Positions 35,701-45,626 are shown, numbered from the stretch's first letter. The stretch: DNA of 64,000 nt from Microcella daejeonensis (GCF_026625045.1 NZ_CP113089.1:1054001-1118000); one strand, 5' to 3'. Translations and numbers: made by a program. The notes: a model not told the origin generated them from the letters alone.

Positions 35701-36442
35701 CATGGGCTTCGGCTCGTGGCAGCCGATCGCGCGCGAGCCGAAGAAGAACCTCAGCCTGCGCCACCTCTCGCCCCGCGTGCAGCGCCTGCTGCAGGCGGCG
35801 CAGCCGGGCCTCGACTTCGCCGGCTTCGACGCCGCTCGCGCCGGAGCGCTGAGCGACGAGAAGGCCTGGCAGGACGAGTTCGGCCTCGCCCGCGACATCA
35901 GCGCGCTCGGCGTGGAGCGCAACGTGCTGCGCTACCGCCCGACCGAGGTGCAGTTGCGCCTCGCCGAGGGCGCCCCGATGGCGGGTCTCGTGCGTCTGCT
36001 CGCCGCCGCCGCCCGCGCGGGAGCCCCCGTCTCGGTCAGCTCGGCCATCCCGCTCGCCGCCCCGCTCGTGGCCCTGCTCGAGTCGGTCGCCTCCGACGAC
36101 CCCTTCGCGGTCGACCGCGCCGCGACGGCCGTCGTCATCGAGACGGACGCCGCCTTCACCGCCCGCGTGCTCGAGCGGCGGCCGGCCCGCATCCGCATCG
36201 TCGGCGCGGACGGCGCGGTCGCGCCCTTCGTGTCGTCATCGCCGGATGCCCGCCTCGGTGCCGTCGTCGCGCGCGAGCTGCACGCCGCCCTCGCCGGCGA
36301 CCCTGACGTGGCGATCTACGCGGGCCCAGTGACCGCGGCCGGCCGCGTGGAGCTGCTGCCGTTCCTGCGCGAGCAGGCCGTGGCGCTCACCGCCCACCGC
36401 TTCGGCAACCCGTTCCCAGCGCTGGGGGAGCTGCCGCTGTAG
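32777..36442 (+). CDS. putA: Bifunctional proline dehydrogenase / L-glutamate gamma-semialdehyde dehydrogenase
   Basis: PutA oxidises proline to glutamate in two steps. The 1221-residue protein has an FAD proline dehydrogenase barrel roughly at residues 60-480 (IKVRVVKGANLAMERVD; EFEMLLGMASAQ). An aldehyde dehydrogenase domain follows at roughly 560-1000, with the glutamate in LAETSGKN (E756) and the catalytic cysteine in FGHAGQKCSAAS (C790). About 210 further C-terminal residues lack obvious motifs. I see no DNA-binding ribbon-helix-helix at the N-terminus, so it should not repress itself. The ATG at 32777 is favoured because CAGTCT ends 7 nt before it; the ATG at 32771 is an alternative. 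Confidence 0.95.
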   Translation: MSETTPRTGATSIPASVDAAAPGANPDATSDAVADAAVQLVRDWLAQTEGVKPDAGAARLAGLLQDPRGLDFAIGFVDRVARPDDLRVAGRNLEELSRSIPRFLPAPLRGLIALGGGFAPLLPRPIIPIARRVLRGMVGHLIVDATPSKLGGTLAGLRDQGDKLNINLLGEAVLGDAEADRRLEGITELVRRDDVDYVSVKVSAIVSQLSMWSFDETVDRVVARLAPLYDTAALGVSPTFLNLDMEEFRDLDLTIAVFEKLLARPSLKNYEAGIVLQAYLPEALPALERLTAWAQQRRAEGGAGIKVRVVKGANLAMERVDAALHHWPVAVLPSKQASDANYKRVIEYALSPDRVDAVRIGVAGHNLFDIAWAHLLATSRGVADRVEFEMLLGMASAQADAVRRTVGHLLLYTPVVHPEDFESAISYLIRRLEENASTENFLSGVFELSGDARIFAREEGRFRAALADLAVAPAAPAPHRVQNRLTERDAPRALPAAARLSDPGALSGVREAFDNEPDTDPALPANRQWGRAVLAAAAAHAGQPSPLGAEAVARAAVADAGSLERIVADARAAASGWSVRSAEDRAAVLHAAGRALAAHRAELLEVMVAEAGKTLAEGDPEISEAIDFAHYYAESARDLARIDDARFVPARLTVVAPPWNFPVAIPAGSVLAALAAGSAVIIKPAPQVKRCAAVLVEALWEAGVPREVLRFVDVPENELGRALIAHPAVDRVVLTGAFETAALFRSWRSDLPILAETSGKNAIVVTPSADYDLAVADIAKSAFGHAGQKCSAASLAILVGSVADSARFRRQLVDAVSTMKVGWATDPTTIVGPLVEPAQGKLLRALTTLGEGEEWLVEPRRLDDEGRLWSPGVRLGVREGSEFHTTEYFGPVLGIMRARDLDEALDLQNATSFGLTAGLHSLDRDEVAQWLDEVEAGNLYVNRGITGAIVRRQPFGGWKRSSVGGSTKAGGPSYVMGFGSWQPIAREPKKNLSLRHLSPRVQRLLQAAQPGLDFAGFDAARAGALSDEKAWQDEFGLARDISALGVERNVLRYRPTEVQLRLAEGAPMAGLVRLLAAAARAGAPVSVSSAIPLAAPLVALLESVASDDPFAVDRAATAVVIETDAAFTARVLERRPARIRIVGADGAVAPFVSSSPDARLGAVVARELHAALAGDPDVAIYAGPVTAAGRVELLPFLREQAVALTAHRFGNPFPALGELPL

Positions 36443-36581
36443 GGAGGGTCGCGCGGAGCGGCTCGGTTGAGCGGCTCCGGGCCGGGCCGGCGCCCGCGCA
36501 CGCGCCCACGCTCGGGCTCGGGCTCGAGCTCGGGCACGAGCTCGTCCTCACCCTCCGGGGTGCGAACCGCCGACCCGCTGC

Positions 36582-36638
36582 CCTTCCACAACCGCGGAAC
36601 GGCCGAATCCGATTCACCCGATCCGCAGTTGTGGAAGG
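36582..36638. repeat. 17-bp inverted repeat after putA
   Basis: CCTTCCACAACCGCGGA (36582-36598) is the inverse of TCCGCAGTTGTGGAAGG (36622-36638) except for one base. A smaller GAATC-C-GATTC stem sits in the loop (36605-36615). It may act as a bidirectional terminator between converging genes, although it lies about 140 bp beyond the putA stop. Confidence 0.65.
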
Positions 36639-36727
36639 TGCTCCGACGACGTGCCCGCACCCTGCAGCGCTCGATGGTTCCCGGGATCCATGCGGCGAGA
36701 TCCGCCGCCTCGGCGGCAGGGGTACGG

Positions 36728-36870
36728 ACGTTCTGTCCCCCTCCTCGGCGGGCCCACGCCCGGTCTGTCCCCATCCCGAATGGACCCACGCTCGGTCTGT
36801 CTTCCTCGGCGGACGAACCACGCCCGGTCTGTCCTCCCCGCCGCGCCCGTCGCGCACGCGCGTTCTGTCC
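36728..36870. repeat. Array of five repeats with 32-bp period between putA and the GntR gene
   Basis: The word ACGCCCGGTCTGTCC and variants end at 36738, 36770, 36802, 36834 and 36870, so spacing is 32, 32, 32 and 36 bp. Intervening sequences of about 17 bp differ. The 511-bp gap 36443-36953 lies between two gene 3' ends and contains no convincing gene. Confidence 0.75.
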
Positions 36871-36953
36871 CTCCCGGCGTACCCCGGTCGACCGGGTGGG
36901 CGCGCGGCGCGGGCGTCGGCGGAGCGGTGCTGCAGGGCGGAGGGAGGCGCGGC

Positions 36954-37310
36954 TCAGGTGCGCAGCGCTGCCCGGACGAGGGCGAGCGCCGCGTCCTCGG
37001 GCAGGCCCAGACGGCGCACCCGGTCGGCGAACTGGCGTGCGGCATCCTGCGCCTGCTGCTGGGTGGGGTCGCCGTGCTGGGCGATGAAGGTGCCGTTGCG
37101 TCCGCGGGTCTCGATGACGCCGTCGGCCTCGAGCTCGCGGTAGGCGCGGGCGACGGTGTTGACGGCGAGGCCGAGCTCCTCGGCGAGGGCGCGCACCGTC
37201 GGCAGCTTCGCCCCGGCCGCGAGCGAGCCGGCGGTCACGGCGTCGCGCACCTGCACGCGCAGCTGCTCGTACGGCGGCGTTCCCGACGTCGGATCGACGG
37301 TGATGATCAC
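36954..37310 (-). CDS. GntR family regulator, YtrA-like subfamily
   Basis: The 118-residue protein is almost only a winged helix: PPYEQLRVQVRDAVTAGSLAAGAKLPTVRALAEELGLAVNTVARAYRELEADG is followed by a short helical dimerisation tail. Lack of an effector domain marks the YtrA type, which normally represses its own operon. The GTG start at 37310 overlaps the stop of the upstream membrane protein gene (GTGA). It is the last gene of a four-gene operon with three paralogous membrane proteins. Confidence 0.9.
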   Translation of the reverse strand: MIITVDPTSGTPPYEQLRVQVRDAVTAGSLAAGAKLPTVRALAEELGLAVNTVARAYRELEADGVIETRGRNGTFIAQHGDPTQQQAQDAARQFADRVRRLGLPEDAALALVRAALRT

Positions 37311-38242
37311 GCGGGGCCTCCTTCCGAGAGCGCGGGGCCGGCGGGGTTCGCGGGCCGCAGCCGGTGCCAACGGCGGGATGCTCCGGTGGCCAGTTGACCG
37401 ATTGTGACACCCGCGAGGCCGATCGCGATCACGGCGACGCCGAACGACAGCAGCACGCCACCGAAGCGATTTCCGCTCGACTCGAGAGCGGCGGCGATGC
37501 TGCCGAGACTGAGGGCGTAGGCGCTCGCTGCGAGGGCCGCCGGAACGGGCATCCCGAACCGGATCGCATCGCTGCGCAGGGCGTCCGACCAGGCGAGCGA
37601 GCGCAGGTCGCCGCTGATCGGTCGGCGCCGCAGCACCCGGTCGGAGGCGGCGCGCCAGCCGACCGTCGCGAGCACACCGAGGGCTCCGAGCACCAGAGCG
37701 GCGATGGGTTCTGCGCGGCCATCGCCGAGTCCCGCGGTCAGCACGATCACCGGAAGTGCGACGCCGACCGTCACCGCGGCGAGCTGCAGCCGCTCCTCCC
37801 ACGGGGCGACGACGTCGGCGCGCGTCGGCAGCGTCAGGCGACCGAGTGCTGTCGTGCCGGAGGAGGTGCGCGGCCAGCGCAGGCCGCTGGCCATCACGCC
37901 GATGCCGCCGCCGACCGTGACGAGCGGGATGACCGCCCATGCGCCGGCCACCCAGAACTCGGTGCCCTGGAACGGCAGCGGCAGACCGAGGGCGGCGATC
38001 GCGAGCACCGTGCCGCAGACGACGATGAAGCCGAGCGCGCTCAGCCGCAGGCGCCGCACGTAGTAGGGCCCGACGACGCGACCACCCAGGTCGTCGAGCT
38101 CGAGACCCTGCTCGCGGGCGATGCGCCGGGCGTACCGCGCGCGAGCGGCGGGGATGCTCATCCACACCAGGAAGCCGAATCCGCTGACCATTCCGATCGC
38201 CGCGAACGGCCAGATGGGCACGGCGTAGGGGTAGTCGCTCAT
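37307..38242 (-). CDS. Membrane protein C of a three-paralogue operon
   Basis: The 311-residue protein has about seven hydrophobic segments and the motif RRRPISGDLRSLAWSDALR (206-224), shared with the two upstream gene products. The C-terminal RRWHRLRP is a diverged form of the HYQRRLWPE motif of its paralogues. I recognise no known family. The ATG at 38242 overlaps the stop of gene B (ATGA), and its stop overlaps the GntR gene. Confidence 0.82.
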   Translation of the reverse strand: MSDYPYAVPIWPFAAIGMVSGFGFLVWMSIPAARARYARRIAREQGLELDDLGGRVVGPYYVRRLRLSALGFIVVCGTVLAIAALGLPLPFQGTEFWVAGAWAVIPLVTVGGGIGVMASGLRWPRTSSGTTALGRLTLPTRADVVAPWEERLQLAAVTVGVALPVIVLTAGLGDGRAEPIAALVLGALGVLATVGWRAASDRVLRRRPISGDLRSLAWSDALRSDAIRFGMPVPAALAASAYALSLGSIAAALESSGNRFGGVLLSFGVAVIAIGLAGVTIGQLATGASRRWHRLRPANPAGPALSEGGPA

Positions 38243-39186
38243 GCGCGACCCTCCGCCGGGTCGGGAGCGGGCCCGGACGTCGTCGCCGCTGCGAGCTCGG
38301 GCCACAGCCGCCGCTGGTAATGGCGCGCACCCGGGCCGCCCGTCGTCTGGGCGGCCGTCGCGATGATGAGGCTGATCGCGATCGCCCCGCCCACGAGGTT
38401 GCCGGAGTTGAAGGCCTCCAGCTGCTGGGGCGCGAGGAGTGCGGCGATCGTCGGGACGGCGAGTTGCAGAGCGAGCGCCGCGCTCATGGTGGGGACGAGG
38501 AGCATGTCGCCGATGCTCTCGGCGCGCAGGGCATCGCTCCAGGCGAGCGTCGTGGCATCCCCCGAGATCGGGCGCTGGGCGGCCACGTGCCGTGCGGTGA
38601 GGCGCCAGGTCACGAGCGCTGCCACGGCGACCACGGCGAGCGTCGCGATCAGGGGCGGGAAGAACCCGACCGTCGCGGCGGAGTCGGCGCTTCGGGACAT
38701 CACGACGACCACGGCCGCGGCGGCGATCGCGGCGGCGATCGCGATACCCACCAGGCGGACCGTGGCGGGCGCGATGAGGTCGTCGATGGCCGGCCCGTCG
38801 AGACGGGCCACCCGCGCCTCGCCGAAGACCGTCCGGCGGCGGTCGACGAGCGTGACCGCCGTCGTGACCACCGTGCCGACCGCGAAGGCGAGCACGAGCA
38901 TGAGGGGGCCGAGGTCGGAACCCGCGCGGGGGAGCAGCAGCGCCGCGGGTACGAAGACCAGCAGGTATCCCGCGCCGTAGCCGAGCATCCATGCCCGACG
39001 GCGGCGCACGATGTGCCGCATCAGCTCCTCCTCGAGGTGATCGGGAACGGCGAGGTTTCGGCGCTGGGCGAGCTTCATGAGCTCGCGCTCCTGCCATCCT
39101 CGGGAGCGCGTCATCCGCCAGCTCAACGCCACGATCACCACGATCGCGGGAGCGAGGAGCCCGATCGCGATCGGGCCCGCGCTCAT
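38239..39186 (-). CDS. Membrane protein B of a three-paralogue operon
   Basis: This 315-residue protein starts with one membrane segment and a basic cytoplasmic helix (ELMKLAQRRNLAVPDHLEEELMRHIVRRRR). About six more membrane segments follow. The shared motif QRPISGDATTLAWSDALR lies at 204-221 and HYQRRLWPEL at 289-298. It is coupled to genes A and C by 4-bp ATGA overlaps. The function is unknown; strict co-translation suggests a complex of the three proteins. Confidence 0.82.
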   Translation of the reverse strand: MSAGPIAIGLLAPAIVVIVALSWRMTRSRGWQERELMKLAQRRNLAVPDHLEEELMRHIVRRRRAWMLGYGAGYLLVFVPAALLLPRAGSDLGPLMLVLAFAVGTVVTTAVTLVDRRRTVFGEARVARLDGPAIDDLIAPATVRLVGIAIAAAIAAAAVVVVMSRSADSAATVGFFPPLIATLAVVAVAALVTWRLTARHVAAQRPISGDATTLAWSDALRAESIGDMLLVPTMSAALALQLAVPTIAALLAPQQLEAFNSGNLVGGAIAISLIIATAAQTTGGPGARHYQRRLWPELAAATTSGPAPDPAEGRA

Positions 39187-40166
39187 CGGGATGCCCCGCC
39201 CGCGCCCGCCGCCGGCTCCGCGGTGCTCGTCGCGGCAGGCGCGGTGCCCGGCGGCCGCACGGCGATCTCGGGCCAGAGCCGGCGCTGGTAGTGCTGCGCG
39301 GGGCTGCGACCGGAGGTCGGGTTCGCCTGCACGATCGCGAGCGTCGCCGCGACGATCGCCGCGACGATCACGATGCCGCTCAGCGCGACGCCGACGAGTG
39401 ATCGCGTCATCGAGTCGAGGGCGCCGATGTTCGTGGCCAGCAGCAGGGTGAGCGGGCCGTACATGCAGGTCGCCAGCGGGAACGCGACCATGTCGCGCAG
39501 GGTCAGCGAGCGCAGCGCATCGCTCCAGGCGAGGGCCTGCACGTCGCCCGAGACCGGGCGGGTGCGGGCGATGCGGCGGGCGACGAGCTCCCAGCCGACG
39601 ACCGCCGCGATGCCGATGGCGAGCAGCGCGAGGGAGGCGATGATGGTCGGCCCCGCCTCCGGCACGAGCCCGCCGGCCGGGAGCAGAACGGCGAGGGCGG
39701 TGAGGGTGACTGCCGCGGCGCCGACGGCCGTGTACCGCAGGCCGTAGCGCTCGCCGCGGGGCACCAGGTCATCGACGTCGACGGGGGAGAGGCGGCCTGC
39801 CGAGGCGACCGGCACCGGAGAGGTACTCGTCGCCGACCTCGCGCCTCGCAGGTGCCCCAGTGCGGCGAGCGCAACCCCGACGGTCACCCCGCCGAAGAGG
39901 CCGATCATCACGAGGAACGCGACGATGCCGCTGTCCTCCGGCACCAGCAGCAGTGCCGCGGCCGCGCCGAACGCCGCGCCGACGCCACTGCCGAGCTGCC
40001 GCCGCCGCTCGAAGAGCTCCACCTGCGGGCGCACGGCGTCGTCGAGACGCAGGTTGACGCGGCGCGCGAGCCGCTCCGCGCTGGCGGCCACCGCCGAGCG
40101 GGTCGCGGTGAACGCGGCCACGATGAGCAGCGTGAGCGCTATGACGATGAGCGTCGACCAGGTCAT
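39183..40166 (-). CDS. Membrane protein A of a three-paralogue operon
   Basis: This first gene encodes a 327-residue protein with about seven membrane segments. The motif RTRPVSGDVQALAWSDALR (201-219) precedes the last two membrane segments, and HYQRRLWPE (292-300) lies near the Ala/Pro-rich C-terminus. The ATG at 40166 has a purine-rich AAAAGGGGGA ribosome binding region. A TACATT -10 further upstream lies within an inverted repeat likely to be the GntR operator. I do not recognise the family. Confidence 0.82.
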   Translation of the reverse strand: MTWSTLIVIALTLLIVAAFTATRSAVAASAERLARRVNLRLDDAVRPQVELFERRRQLGSGVGAAFGAAAALLLVPEDSGIVAFLVMIGLFGGVTVGVALAALGHLRGARSATSTSPVPVASAGRLSPVDVDDLVPRGERYGLRYTAVGAAAVTLTALAVLLPAGGLVPEAGPTIIASLALLAIGIAAVVGWELVARRIARTRPVSGDVQALAWSDALRSLTLRDMVAFPLATCMYGPLTLLLATNIGALDSMTRSLVGVALSGIVIVAAIVAATLAIVQANPTSGRSPAQHYQRRLWPEIAVRPPGTAPAATSTAEPAAGAGGASR

Positions 40167-40177
40167 GAGAGCATCCC

Positions 40178-40215
40178 CCTTTTGTCTGCCTTTTGTACCA
40201 ATGTAGCAATACAAA
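40178..40215 (-). promoter_or_regulatory. Promoter and probable GntR operator of the three-paralogue operon
   Basis: TTTGTA-N12-TACAAA (40192-40215) is an inverted repeat that encloses the minus-strand -10 TACATT (40200-40205). Next to it CCTTTTGT occurs twice in direct orientation (40178-40185 and 40189-40196). A repressor bound here would cover the -10 and the early leader. Confidence 0.6.
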
Positions 40216-40258
40216 CCGTTGCTGTCGAGGGATGCTCCGCGCGGGCCGCGCGCCCGAC

Positions 40259-40693
40259 TCAGCCGATCTGCTCGGAGGCCGCCTTCTCGTCGGGGTGGTT
40301 GGGCGTCCATCCGTACCAGCCGCCGTCCGCCGGGATCACGGCCCAGTCGCCGCACGCGAAGACCGTGTCGACGAAGGGGTCGGGCGCGCCCTCGACCGAG
40401 TAGGCCGGGGCGGAGAAGCGCTCGACCTCGACGCACTGCTCGGTGTCGAGCGGGGCCGAGCTGGTCGCGAGCAGCACGGCCGGGTCGGCGCCGGGCGCCT
40501 CGCGGGTGAGGACATCGGTCGCGTCGTCGGGCAGCCACGGGGCGGACTTCTCCCAGCGCTCGACGACGTCGGCCGCCGTCGGGAACTCGGAGGCCTTCTC
40601 GTTCTGGAGGGCATCGCCGATAGCGCAGCCGACGAGGCTGACGGCCGTGAGCGCGGAGAGGAGCAGGAGGGCGGAGGTGCGGGAAGCGGTCAT
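40259..40693 (-). CDS. Small lipoprotein of unknown function
   Basis: The ATG at 40693 is chosen because it begins a lipoprotein signal peptide, TSALLLLSALTAVSLVGC. The mature part has about 120 residues, is acidic, and has a cysteine pair (EQCVEVERF and FACGDWAV) plus the Trp-rich GGWYGWTPNHPDEKAASEQ. I do not recognise the family. It is followed by the promoter of the three-paralogue operon on the same strand and could be related to that system, but nothing in the sequence proves it. Confidence 0.72.
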   Translation of the reverse strand: MTASRTSALLLLSALTAVSLVGCAIGDALQNEKASEFPTAADVVERWEKSAPWLPDDATDVLTREAPGADPAVLLATSSAPLDTEQCVEVERFSAPAYSVEGAPDPFVDTVFACGDWAVIPADGGWYGWTPNHPDEKAASEQIG

Positions 40694-40797
40694 GAGTCCA
40701 TTCAGCCCGCCGGCATCCCGTCCGTCCTCGGCCGCGAGGACCGCGCCCCCGGCCCGGAAGGACCGACCTCGCTGCGTCTTCCGGCCCGCAGCGGGTG

Positions 40798-40864
40798 CCG
40801 AGTTGCGGTCTCGACGCCGAGGTGAGCCCTCCGAACGCTGAACTCGGCGCGAACGCGCAACTCG
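40798..40864. repeat. Inverted-pair repeat element (copy 1), downstream of ramB
   Basis: CCGAGTTGCG (40798) and its degenerate copy CCGAGGTGAG (40817) are followed by the reverse words CTGAACTCGG (40838) and CGCAACTCG (40856). Spacing is about 19, 21 and 18 bp. The layout matches a second element at 45697-45764. Confidence 0.65.
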
Positions 40865-40924
40865 CCGTTGCGAGTCGCCCACCGCCGGTCGCCGAGCGCG
40901 AGGCGCCGACGAGCCCGCGCCCCC

Positions 40925-42397
40925 CTACCCCGCAGCCGGCGCGTGCCGCTCGAGGAACGCGTACACCTCGGTGCGATCCACGCCGGGGAAGCTCTCGCGG
41001 GGCAGCGCCGCCAGCAGCGACGAGTGGATGCGCGCCTGCGGGCGGGCGCTCGCGGCCCAGCGGGCGGCGAGCTCCGGCGGAGCATCCTGGCAGCAGGAGG
41101 GGTCGGGGCAGGTCGAGGTGCCCCGCCGCGGGGTCTCGCGCCCGCGGAACCACTTCACGTGCGCGAAGGGCGTGCCCACCGAGATCGAGAAGTCGCCCGC
41201 CGATCCCGATTCGATGCGCGAGGTGCACCAGTAGGTGCCGGTCGGCTTGTCGGTGTACTGGTGGTACGGGCTGAAGCGGTCGGGCTCGTCGAACACGCGC
41301 CGAGCCGACCAGCGGCGGCACACCGTCTGCCCCTCGACCGCGCCGAGGGCGTCGGTCGGGAACCGCACGGCGTCGTTCTCGTAGGCCTTCGAGAGCACGC
41401 CCGCGGCCGAGACCTTGAGGAAGTGCACGGGGATGCCGAGGTGCTCGGTGGCGAGGTTCGTGAAGCGGTGGGCGGCGGTCTCGTACGAGACGGCGAAGCG
41501 GTCGCGCAGATCCTCCACCGCGAGGGAGCGGGCCGCCTTGGCCTCCTGCAGGAACCCGACCGCGTCGGCCTCGGGCACGAGCAGCGCGGCCGCGAGGTAG
41601 TTCGACTCGACCCGCTGGGTGAGGAACTCGGCGTACGAGCGCGGCTCGGGCCGCTGCAGAACGTGGCCGGCGAGCGCCTGCAGCAGGGTCGTGCGCGGGT
41701 CGCGCCCGGGGGGATGCTGCGCCGGCAGGTAGATGCGGCCGTGCTCGAGGTCGGTGATCGAGCGGGCCGAGGGCGGCAGGTCGCTCACGTGGTGCAGCGT
41801 GAAGCCGAGGTGCGTGGCGAGCTCGGCGGCCAGCCGCTGCGAGAGCGGCCCGCCCTCGTGCCCGACCGCGCGCAGCAGCTCGGCCGCCTGGGTCTCGAGC
41901 TCGCCGAAGTAGTTGCCGCGCGCCCGCATCTCGCCGCGCAGCTCGGCGTTGGCCCGCCGCGCCTCCTCGGGCGTCGCCGCGCGCTCGAGATGCACGCGCT
42001 CGAGCTCCCCGTGCAGCGCGAGCAGGGTGCGCAGGGCCTCGTCGCCGAGACTCTTGCGGCTCGGCAGCGGCGGGATGCCCAGACTCGCGAACAGCGATCC
42101 GGCCTGCGCCCGCTCCCACGCGATCTCGAGCGCCGCGCGACCCGTCGGGGCTTCCGCGCTGAGCAGCCGATCCAGGCTCACGCCGAGGGCGCGGGCGAGG
42201 GATTGCAGCTCGCTGAGCCGCGCCTCGCGCTTGCCGTTCTCCAGCACCGAGAGGTGGGAGGGCGCGATGCCGATCGCCTCGGCGAGGGCCGCGAGGGTCA
42301 GGCCGGCCTCGCCGCGCAGGGTGCGCACGCGGCGGCCGAGGGTGAGGGCGTCGAGCATGTCTTCAGCCTGTGCGGTGGGCGCGCCATCGGGAACCAT
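40925..42397 (-). CDS. ramB: RamB-like regulator of acetate/glyoxylate metabolism (XRE, ScfR family)
   Basis: The 490-residue protein has an N-terminal helix-turn-helix ([35 protein letters not shown]), a middle domain resembling IrrE/ImmA proteins whose HExxH site has decayed to QALAGH, and a C-terminal cysteine-bearing domain ([11 protein letters not shown]). This is the architecture of RamB, which controls aceA and aceB in corynebacteria. It diverges from aceA here, in agreement. The ATG at 42397 is assumed; the ATG at 42358 is an alternative. Confidence 0.88.
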   Translation of the reverse strand: MVPDGAPTAQAEDMLDALTLGRRVRTLRGEAGLTLAALAEAIGIAPSHLSVLENGKREARLSELQSLARALGVSLDRLLSAEAPTGRAALEIAWERAQAGSLFASLGIPPLPSRKSLGDEALRTLLALHGELERVHLERAATPEEARRANAELRGEMRARGNYFGELETQAAELLRAVGHEGGPLSQRLAAELATHLGFTLHHVSDLPPSARSITDLEHGRIYLPAQHPPGRDPRTTLLQALAGHVLQRPEPRSYAEFLTQRVESNYLAAALLVPEADAVGFLQEAKAARSLAVEDLRDRFAVSYETAAHRFTNLATEHLGIPVHFLKVSAAGVLSKAYENDAVRFPTDALGAVEGQTVCRRWSARRVFDEPDRFSPYHQYTDKPTGTYWCTSRIESGSAGDFSISVGTPFAHVKWFRGRETPRRGTSTCPDPSCCQDAPPELAARWAASARPQARIHSSLLAALPRESFPGVDRTEVYAFLERHAPAAG

Positions 42398-42434
42398 GCG
42401 CCGAGCATCCCACCGCCCGCCTTTCGGCGGAAGA

Positions 42435-42452
42435 GAAATAGCGGGATATTTC
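42435..42452. promoter_or_regulatory. Palindrome in the ramB-aceA divergent promoter
   Basis: GAAATA-GCGGGA-TATTTC is a perfect 18-bp inverted repeat in unusually A+T-rich DNA between the two genes. It is a candidate RamB operator, although it does not match the corynebacterial RamB consensus obviously. Confidence 0.55.
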
Positions 42453-42533
42453 AGTCCATTTTTCTGGCTGGGGGGCGTGCTTCTTCGCGGAGGGTGGTCA
42501 TCACGACCCACCCGCCCCACGGAGGAGAACACC

Positions 42534-43874
42534 ATGAGCACCGACCGCACCGACGCCCCCCGCACCCCCGCCCCCCGGACCGGAGACGAGACCCAGACGG
42601 CCGCCGAGCTCGAGACGGCCTGGAAGACCGAGGCCCGCTGGGCCGGCGTGCAGCGCGACTACTCCGCCGAGGACGTCGTCGCCCTGCGCGGGTCGGTGCG
42701 CGTCGACCACACGCTCGCCCGTCGCGGCGCCGAGAACCTGTGGAGCCTCATCCACGACGAGCCCTACGTCAACGCGCTCGGCGCCCTCACCGGCAACCAG
42801 GCCGTGCAGCAGGTGCGCGCGGGCCTGAAGGCCATCTACCTCTCCGGCTGGCAGGTCGCCGCCGACGCCAACCTCTCGGGCCACACCTACCCCGACCAGA
42901 GCCTCTACCCCGCGAATTCGGTGCCCGCCGTCGTCAAGCGCATCAACAACGCGCTGCTGCGGGCCGACCAGATCGCCACGAGCGAGGGCGCCGAGGCGAT
43001 GGCGCAGGATGCCCGCATCGACTGGCTCGCCCCCATCGTCGCGGATGCCGAGGCCGGCTTCGGCGGCCCCCTCAACGCCTACGAGCTGATGACCGCCATG
43101 ATCGAGGCCGGAGCCGCCGGCGTGCACTGGGAGGACCAGCTCGCCAGCGAGAAGAAGTGCGGCCACATGGGCGGCAAGGTGCTCGTGCCCACGCAGCAGC
43201 ACATCCGCACCCTCAACGCCGCGCGCCTCGCGGCCGACGTCGCCGGGGTGCCGAGCATCATCGTCGCGCGCACCGACTCGCTCGCCGCCGACCTCGTCAC
43301 GAGCGACATCGACGAGCGCGACCGCCGGTTCCTCACGGGCGACCGCACCGAGGAGGGCTTCTTCCGCACGACGCCGGGCATCGACACCGTGCTCGCCCGC
43401 GGCCACGCCTACGCCCCGTACGCCGACCTGCTGTGGGTCGAGTCGAGCGAGCCCGACCTCGAGCTCGCGCGCACCTTCGCCGAGAGCATCCACAAGGAGT
43501 TCCCCGGCAAGAAGCTCGCCTACAACTGCTCGCCCTCCTTCAACTGGAAGCGGCACCTCGACGACGACACCATCGCGAAGTTCCAGAACGAGCTCGGGGC
43601 GATGGGCTACGCGTTCCAGTTCATCACCCTCGCCGGGTTCCACTCGCTCAACCACTCGATGTTCGAGCTCGCGCGCGGCTACAAGGAGCGCCAGATGAGC
43701 GCCTACGTCGAGCTGCAGGAGGCCGAGTTCGCCTCCGAGGCGAGCGGCTACACGGCCACCAAGCACCAGCGCGAGGTCGGCACCGGCTACTTCGACCGCA
43801 TCGCGACGGCGCTCAACCCGGCGAGCTCCACGCTCGCGCTCGTCGGCTCGACCGAGTCGGCGCAGTTCCACTAG
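42534..43874 (+). CDS. aceA: Isocitrate lyase
   Basis: AceA splits isocitrate into succinate and glyoxylate. The 446-residue protein has the catalytic loop [10 protein letters not shown] (C209), the [14 protein letters not shown] substrate segment and a C-terminal GSTESAQFH lid. GGAGGAG (42521-42527) lies 7 nt before the ATG. The longer open frame upstream overlaps ramB and is not coding. It is followed by aceB after 100 bp containing a hairpin. Confidence 0.97.
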   Translation: MSTDRTDAPRTPAPRTGDETQTAAELETAWKTEARWAGVQRDYSAEDVVALRGSVRVDHTLARRGAENLWSLIHDEPYVNALGALTGNQAVQQVRAGLKAIYLSGWQVAADANLSGHTYPDQSLYPANSVPAVVKRINNALLRADQIATSEGAEAMAQDARIDWLAPIVADAEAGFGGPLNAYELMTAMIEAGAAGVHWEDQLASEKKCGHMGGKVLVPTQQHIRTLNAARLAADVAGVPSIIVARTDSLAADLVTSDIDERDRRFLTGDRTEEGFFRTTPGIDTVLARGHAYAPYADLLWVESSEPDLELARTFAESIHKEFPGKKLAYNCSPSFNWKRHLDDDTIAKFQNELGAMGYAFQFITLAGFHSLNHSMFELARGYKERQMSAYVELQEAEFASEASGYTATKHQREVGTGYFDRIATALNPASSTLALVGSTESAQFH

Positions 43875-43906
43875 GCCCGGGCGGCACTCTGCCCGGCAGC
43901 ACGGAA

Positions 43907-43929
43907 CCCGGCGCGCGACCCGCGCCGGG
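43907..43929 (+). terminator. Hairpin between aceA and aceB
   Basis: CCCGGCGCG (43907-43915) pairs perfectly with CGCGCCGGG (43921-43929) around a 5-nt loop. It may attenuate transcription into aceB or stabilise the aceA mRNA end. Confidence 0.55.
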
Positions 43930-43974
43930 CATCCCCTCACCGCTTCGTTCGATCAGTACAGAGACGAGACCCTC

Positions 43975-45618
<1,644 letters not shown>

Positions 45619-45626
45619 GCGTCGCC

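Noticed and set aside
32675..35764. Minus-strand open frame of over 1000 codons opposite putA
   Set aside because: It is antisense to an unmistakable bifunctional PutA, and its composition is that of a mirrored G+C-rich gene.
36387..36857. Minus-strand open frame in the gap after putA
   Set aside because: Its coding appearance comes from the 32-bp repeats; there is no credible start, and the residues are low complexity.
36728..36870. Possible small CRISPR array
   Set aside because: The 15-bp core is too short and too variable, spacers are only about 17 bp, and no cas genes are nearby.
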